Shown one piece after another: positions 7,815 to 11,044 of a stretch of 11,044 bases of DNA. The stretch's first letter is position 1. Every line of letters begins with the position of its first letter. Under the pieces are notes generated by a model. That model saw only the letters and a program-made list of their open reading frames with translations, had not been told where the DNA came from and did not search any database. Both the position numbers and the translations under genes were made by a program. The stretch is taken from assembly GCA_024636595.1 (NCBI GenBank), contig JAGXGT010000007.1, forward strand, positions 1-11,044, in the 5' to 3' direction. Source of the stretch: Sphingomonadales bacterium (GTDB lineage Bacteria > Pseudomonadota > Alphaproteobacteria > Sphingomonadales > Sphingomonadaceae).

Positions 7815-8981
7815 TTATTTGGTCGGCGTCAGCTTGAGCATCCGGCCGCCTTCACCGTCTTCCAGAAGGTAGATGGCACCATCCGGTCCCTGTTCGACTT
7901 CGCGGATCCGATTTTCCATCAAGAACCGTTCGGCTTCCTTGGCGGTATCGCCATCGAAACTGACCCGGATCAATGCCTGGCTGGCTAGGCCGCCGATGAA
8001 GGCACTGCCTTTCCATGCCGGGAACAGATCGCCGGAATAGAAAATCAGGCCGCTCGGTGCGATGGTCGGAACCCATGCGACTTTTGGCGCTTCGAACTCA
8101 GGTCGGGTATCATGGTTGGGGATTTTCTTGCCATCATAATGATTGCCTTCGGAGACGATCGGATAGCCATAATTGGCACCGCGCTGGACGAGATTGAGTT
8201 CGTCGCCGGCTTTCGGACCCATTTCCTGATTCCAAAGACGACCCTCGCTGTCGAAGGCGACGCCCAATATATTGCGGTGGCCGAGCGACCAGATTTCAGG
8301 AAGCGCACCGTCCTTGTCGACAAATGGATTGTCCTTGGGAACGGTGCCGTCGGGATAGAGCCTGACGATCTTGCCGAGATTGGCGGTCATATCCTGGGCC
8401 GGATCAAATTTCTGCCGCTCGCCAGAGCCGATGAACAGATATTCGCCATCGGGTGAAAAAGCGATCCGGTGGGAAAAATGTCCCCTGCCGGTTACCTTGG
8501 GATTTTGTTTCCAGATGGTTTGCAGATTTTTCAAAGCGGGCTTCTGGCCCTTCAGTTCAAGCCGGGCCCGGCCAACCACGGCGCCGCGGGTGTCTTTTTC
8601 GCCGGCCTCCACCCAGCTCAGATAGACCATATTGCTAGTCGCATAATCGGGAGCCAAAACGATGTCGCCAAAGCCGCCTTGGCCGCCATAGTCGACTTCG
8701 GGCACGCCGGCGATTTCGGTTTTCTGCCCTTTGGCATCGATCAGCTGTAGCTTCCCTGTTTTTTCGCTGACCAGCATCCGCCCGTCCGGCAGGAACGTCA
8801 TCGCCCATGGTTCGTCAAAACTGGCAATTTCCGTAGTTTCAAACGGCTTGCGATCTACCGGGGAAATATCGCTCATCGTCTGTTTTTCTGCTGATGTGTT
8901 GCCCGTTGCCTGGGCGTCATCGCCATTGCTGCAAGCAACCATGAAGATGGCGATGGAGAGCGAAAGTCCAATATTTTTCAT
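7815..8981 (-). CDS. PQQ-dependent aldose sugar dehydrogenase, lipoprotein (Asd/YliI-like)
   Basis: The 388-residue protein belongs to the soluble glucose/aldose sugar dehydrogenase beta-propeller family (PF07995), which oxidises sugars with pyrroloquinoline quinone in the periplasm. It starts MKNIGLSLSIAIFMVAC, a lipoprotein signal peptide with lipobox M-V-A-C and Cys17 as the modified residue, followed by S, so outer-membrane anchoring is likely. Family motifs: EPWAMTFLPDGRMLVSEKTG (57-76), GGQGGFGDIVLAPDY (99-113), GHFSHRIAFSPDG (167-179; His168 is the likely catalytic base), SLGHRNILGVAFD (232-244), MGPKAGDELN (254-263), ANYGYPIVSEGNHY (269-282) and APSGLIFYSGDLFPAWKG (308-325). ATG 8981 gives the neatest signal peptide; an ATG at 9002 and a TTG at 9005 are in-frame alternatives. 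No PQQ synthesis genes are present in the window, so the cofactor must come from elsewhere in the genome or outside the cell. Confidence 0.9.
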   Translation of the reverse strand: MKNIGLSLSIAIFMVACSNGDDAQATGNTSAEKQTMSDISPVDRKPFETTEIASFDEPWAMTFLPDGRMLVSEKTGKLQLIDAKGQKTEIAGVPEVDYGGQGGFGDIVLAPDYATSNMVYLSWVEAGEKDTRGAVVGRARLELKGQKPALKNLQTIWKQNPKVTGRGHFSHRIAFSPDGEYLFIGSGERQKFDPAQDMTANLGKIVRLYPDGTVPKDNPFVDKDGALPEIWSLGHRNILGVAFDSEGRLWNQEMGPKAGDELNLVQRGANYGYPIVSEGNHYDGKKIPNHDTRPEFEAPKVAWVPTIAPSGLIFYSGDLFPAWKGSAFIGGLASQALIRVSFDGDTAKEAERFLMENRIREVEQGPDGAIYLLEDGEGGRMLKLTPTK

Positions 8982-9132
8982 AAGATTCCCGTGTTTTATC
9001 ATCAAATTGATCCCAGCCCCTTTATCCAGTGATATAGGCGACCGTAGCCAAATTTCCTAGGCGAATCCGAGGATTTTTCTGTAGAATCGCTCTGTTCACC
9101 GGTTGCTTACCATTATTGGTTAAAGCAGCCGC

Positions 9133-10458
9133 ATGTTTGAACGCAAAACCAAGGAAAATGATCCACGGCCGCGGTCAGCGGTTTCGCATGGCGTCGGCAT
9201 GGCCGGTCTGATCGGACTGGCGTGCTGGATACTGATCGCTCGGCAATACGGGATGGATGGACCCTATTCCGCCCTTGTCGCCTGTTTCGCCTGTGCGATA
9301 CCGATGGTGATCTGGTCGCTGCTGATGGACAAGGTGCATTTGCGACCATCCACCGGGATCGACTGGCACAACCCGAAAAGGCTCAAAGAAACGTTCGACA
9401 TCAGTCTGGTGAAACTGGCTGGCCTGTGGGCAACATGGGGAATTATCGCGACGATCTATTGTGTCGGACGCTGGTACTGGACCGGGCAATATCAATTTTC
9501 GATGGAGACGATGACGACGGCTGCGCCGTGGTTGTTCGTTCTGTCCATCCCCTATGTCCTGATCATGGATCGCTTTGCCATCGAACCGCGCGACGGTGCC
9601 TGGCATTTTGGCCAGCTGCTGACCGGCGGGAGGGGCGAGTTTGATCGCGAACAGATTTACCATCATCTGCGGGCGTGGGCGGTCAAGGGATTTTTCCTGG
9701 CCTTCATGCTCTCGATCGTGCCCGGTGGTTTTGGTGAGCTTGTCCGGCTTGATCTCAATGAACTGAGCGGCAATCCCGTGGCGATCGCCAGTTGGCTGAT
9801 CACGGCGATGTTCGTTGTCGATGTGCAGTTTGCAACGGTGGGCTATCTGCTAACGATGAAGCCGCTGGATGCGCACATCCGCACCGCCAATCCGTATCTG
9901 GCGGGCTGGGTCGCCGCCCTGATGTGCTATCCGCCGTTCATATTGATGGGGGACGGTGGCCCGCTCAACTATCATGCCAACACCGCCGACTGGGCCTATT
10001 GGTTCGAGGGGCAGTCAACCGTCCTTTGGGTCTGGGGCAGCATATTGGTTGTCCTGACCGGACTCTATGCCTGGGCAACGGTCGCCTTTGGCCTCCGCTT
10101 TTCCAATCTCACCCATCGTGGAATTTTGACCCACGGACCCTATAGCTGGACGAAACATCCGGCTTATCTGGCAAAAAACGCTTACTGGTGGCTGGCAAGC
10201 ATGCCGTTTCTGGTCACGTCCGGAAGTATCGCAGACTTGGTTCGCAATACGGCGCTGATGGCGGCTGTCAGCGGGGTCTATTACTGGCGCGCCAAGACCG
10301 AGGAAAAGCATCTGCTGAGTGACCCGGTCTACAAGGAATATGCCGAATGGATGGACCGCAACGCGCCGATCCCCCGGCTGCTCAACCGGGTCAAGCGGCG
10401 TATCGGCTGGTGGTCCCCGGACCAGGGCCCCGCTCCGGATATCCAGCCCGCTGAATAG
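9133..10458 (+). CDS. Polytopic membrane protein with C-terminal ICMT/PEMT-like methyltransferase domain
   Basis: The 441-residue protein has about eight to ten hydrophobic segments (roughly 21-36, 45-64, 92-110, 130-147, 184-197, 217-241, 256-272, 297-320, 349-362 and 370-384). The last 125 residues carry the signature of the isoprenylcysteine carboxyl methyltransferase / phospholipid methyltransferase superfamily: RFSNLTHRGILTHGPYSWTK (322-341), H342-P-A-Y (342-345), a hydrophobic hairpin, then YYWRAKTEEKHLL (383-395) with the paired glutamates, and DPVYKEYAEWMDR. In relatives these residues bind S-adenosylmethionine. Classical ICMT proteins are about 200-290 residues, so some 300 residues of extra membrane sequence precede the domain here. 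Substrate and true methyltransferase activity are unknown. No ribosome-binding site is evident before the ATG at 9133, and no better start was found. The tag gene begins 37 bases after its stop on the same strand. Confidence 0.75.
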   Translation: MFERKTKENDPRPRSAVSHGVGMAGLIGLACWILIARQYGMDGPYSALVACFACAIPMVIWSLLMDKVHLRPSTGIDWHNPKRLKETFDISLVKLAGLWATWGIIATIYCVGRWYWTGQYQFSMETMTTAAPWLFVLSIPYVLIMDRFAIEPRDGAWHFGQLLTGGRGEFDREQIYHHLRAWAVKGFFLAFMLSIVPGGFGELVRLDLNELSGNPVAIASWLITAMFVVDVQFATVGYLLTMKPLDAHIRTANPYLAGWVAALMCYPPFILMGDGGPLNYHANTADWAYWFEGQSTVLWVWGSILVVLTGLYAWATVAFGLRFSNLTHRGILTHGPYSWTKHPAYLAKNAYWWLASMPFLVTSGSIADLVRNTALMAAVSGVYYWRAKTEEKHLLSDPVYKEYAEWMDRNAPIPRLLNRVKRRIGWWSPDQGPAPDIQPAE

Positions 10459-10463
10459 AATTG

Positions 10464-10495
10464 GCGGATCGGAACGGATCGGCTAGTTGATCCGC
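10464..10495 (+). repeat. Short inverted repeat abutting the tag start codon
   Basis: GCGGATC (10464-10470) and GATCCGC (10489-10495) are perfect inverted copies with an 18-base loop, and the second arm ends at the base before the tag ATG. Inside is a direct repeat of GGATCGG (10466-10472 and 10476-10482). A hairpin here could affect translation initiation, but a 7-bp stem of this kind can arise by chance. Confidence 0.35.
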
Positions 10496-11044
10496 ATGAC
10501 GGTGGTTGGAACAGACGGCAAGCATCGCTGCTTCGGCGGACAGGCTGGCAAGGAATTTTACGGAGATTATCACGATCAAGAATGGGGCACGCCGGTGCAT
10601 GACGACCGGTTGCTGTTGGAAAATCTGATCCTGGAGGGCGCGCAGGCTGGCCTGAGCTGGGAGACCGTATTGCGCAAGCGCGAGGGCTATCGCCATGCGT
10701 TTCACCGATTTGATGTCGACCGCTGTGCCGCAATGGATGAAGCCGAACTGGAAGCCTTGCGCGAAGAGCCGGCGATCATCCGCAACCGGCTCAAGATCTA
10801 CTCGGTCCGCAAGAACGCGCTGGTTTTTCTGGAGATGCAAAAGGAATTCGGGAGCTTCGATGCATGGTTGTGGGGCCACTTGGATGGCGCTCCACCGATC
10901 AACCGACCCCGGCATTTTTCCGATATGGAAACCACCTCTAAGGTCAGCGATACGATTTCCAAGAGCCTCAAGAAGCGCGGTATGAGCTTTGTCGGCAGCA
11001 CCATCATCTATGCCTATATGCAGGCGATCGGAATGACCGACGAC
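10496..11044 (+). CDS. tag: DNA-3-methyladenine glycosylase I, N-terminal part (cut by window end)
   Basis: The frame opens at ATG 10496 and runs without a stop to the last base, giving 183 residues of a protein normally about 185-200 long. It is a base-excision repair enzyme that removes 3-methyladenine from alkylated DNA. Matches to the Tag family: C12 (near the N-terminus) and H26 in DYHDQEWG (24-31), equivalent to zinc ligands C4 and H17 of the E. coli enzyme; E47 in LEGAQAGLSW (46-55), equivalent to catalytic-pocket E38; SWETVLRKREGYRHAFHRFD (54-73); IIRNRLKI (94-101); and SKSLKKRGMSFVGSTIIYAY (155-174). The second zinc pair (H and C near the C-terminus) lies beyond the window. No Shine-Dalgarno sequence is evident. 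It follows the ICMT-like gene by 37 bases, so the two may share a transcript. Confidence 0.95.
   Translation, partial: MTVVGTDGKHRCFGGQAGKEFYGDYHDQEWGTPVHDDRLLLENLILEGAQAGLSWETVLRKREGYRHAFHRFDVDRCAAMDEAELEALREEPAIIRNRLKIYSVRKNALVFLEMQKEFGSFDAWLWGHLDGAPPINRPRHFSDMETTSKVSDTISKSLKKRGMSFVGSTIIYAYMQAIGMTDD

Overview
The window looks like chromosome of an alphaproteobacterium, most likely a sphingomonad (Sphingorhabdus/Parasphingorhabdus/Sphingopyxis-like). This is inferred from moderate-to-high GC, the style of the DUF1285, DUF1499 and CoA-type Nudix proteins, and a short palindromic intergenic repeat with a CTCCGGATCAAGTCCGGAG core of a kind common in this class. No rRNA, tRNA, CRISPR array, phage or defence module is visible. 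Most of the window is ordinary housekeeping and metabolic sequence.

Layout. (1) 1-447, +: C-terminal end of a sodium:solute symporter (acetate/monocarboxylate type). (2) 486-665, -: a 59-residue Myb/SANT-like helix-turn-helix protein, short enough to be missed easily. (3) 832-1509, +: nitroreductase-family flavoprotein. (4) 1514-1592: an inverted pair of REP-like palindromes that fills the convergent gap before acs. (5) 5970 down to 1595, -: a cluster DUF1285 - CoA-type Nudix hydrolase - CCA-adding enzyme, each junction being a 4-base ATGA overlap, followed 82 bases later by acs (acetyl-CoA synthetase). (6) 6011-6276: a 266-bp MITE-like element with 26-bp terminal inverted repeats (25/26 identical), just upstream of that cluster. 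(7) 6284-6799, -: a GNAT acetyltransferase with a TTG start. (8) 6930-7796, +: a membrane-anchored DUF1499 protein. (9) 7815-8981, -: a lipoprotein PQQ-dependent aldose sugar dehydrogenase. (10) 9133-10458, +: a large membrane protein ending in an isoprenylcysteine methyltransferase (ICMT/PEMT)-like domain. (11) 10496 to the window end, +: the start of tag, 3-methyladenine DNA glycosylase I, cut off by the window edge.

How the genes relate. The symporter and acs could together import and activate acetate, although they lie on opposite strands with two genes between them. DUF1285, Nudix and cca are very probably co-translated; acs may be read through from them or have its own promoter. The remaining genes look like independent units. 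The observations most worth follow-up are the MITE-like element, the REP pair with a compensatory base change, and the small HTH gene. None of them amounts to a clear new biological system.
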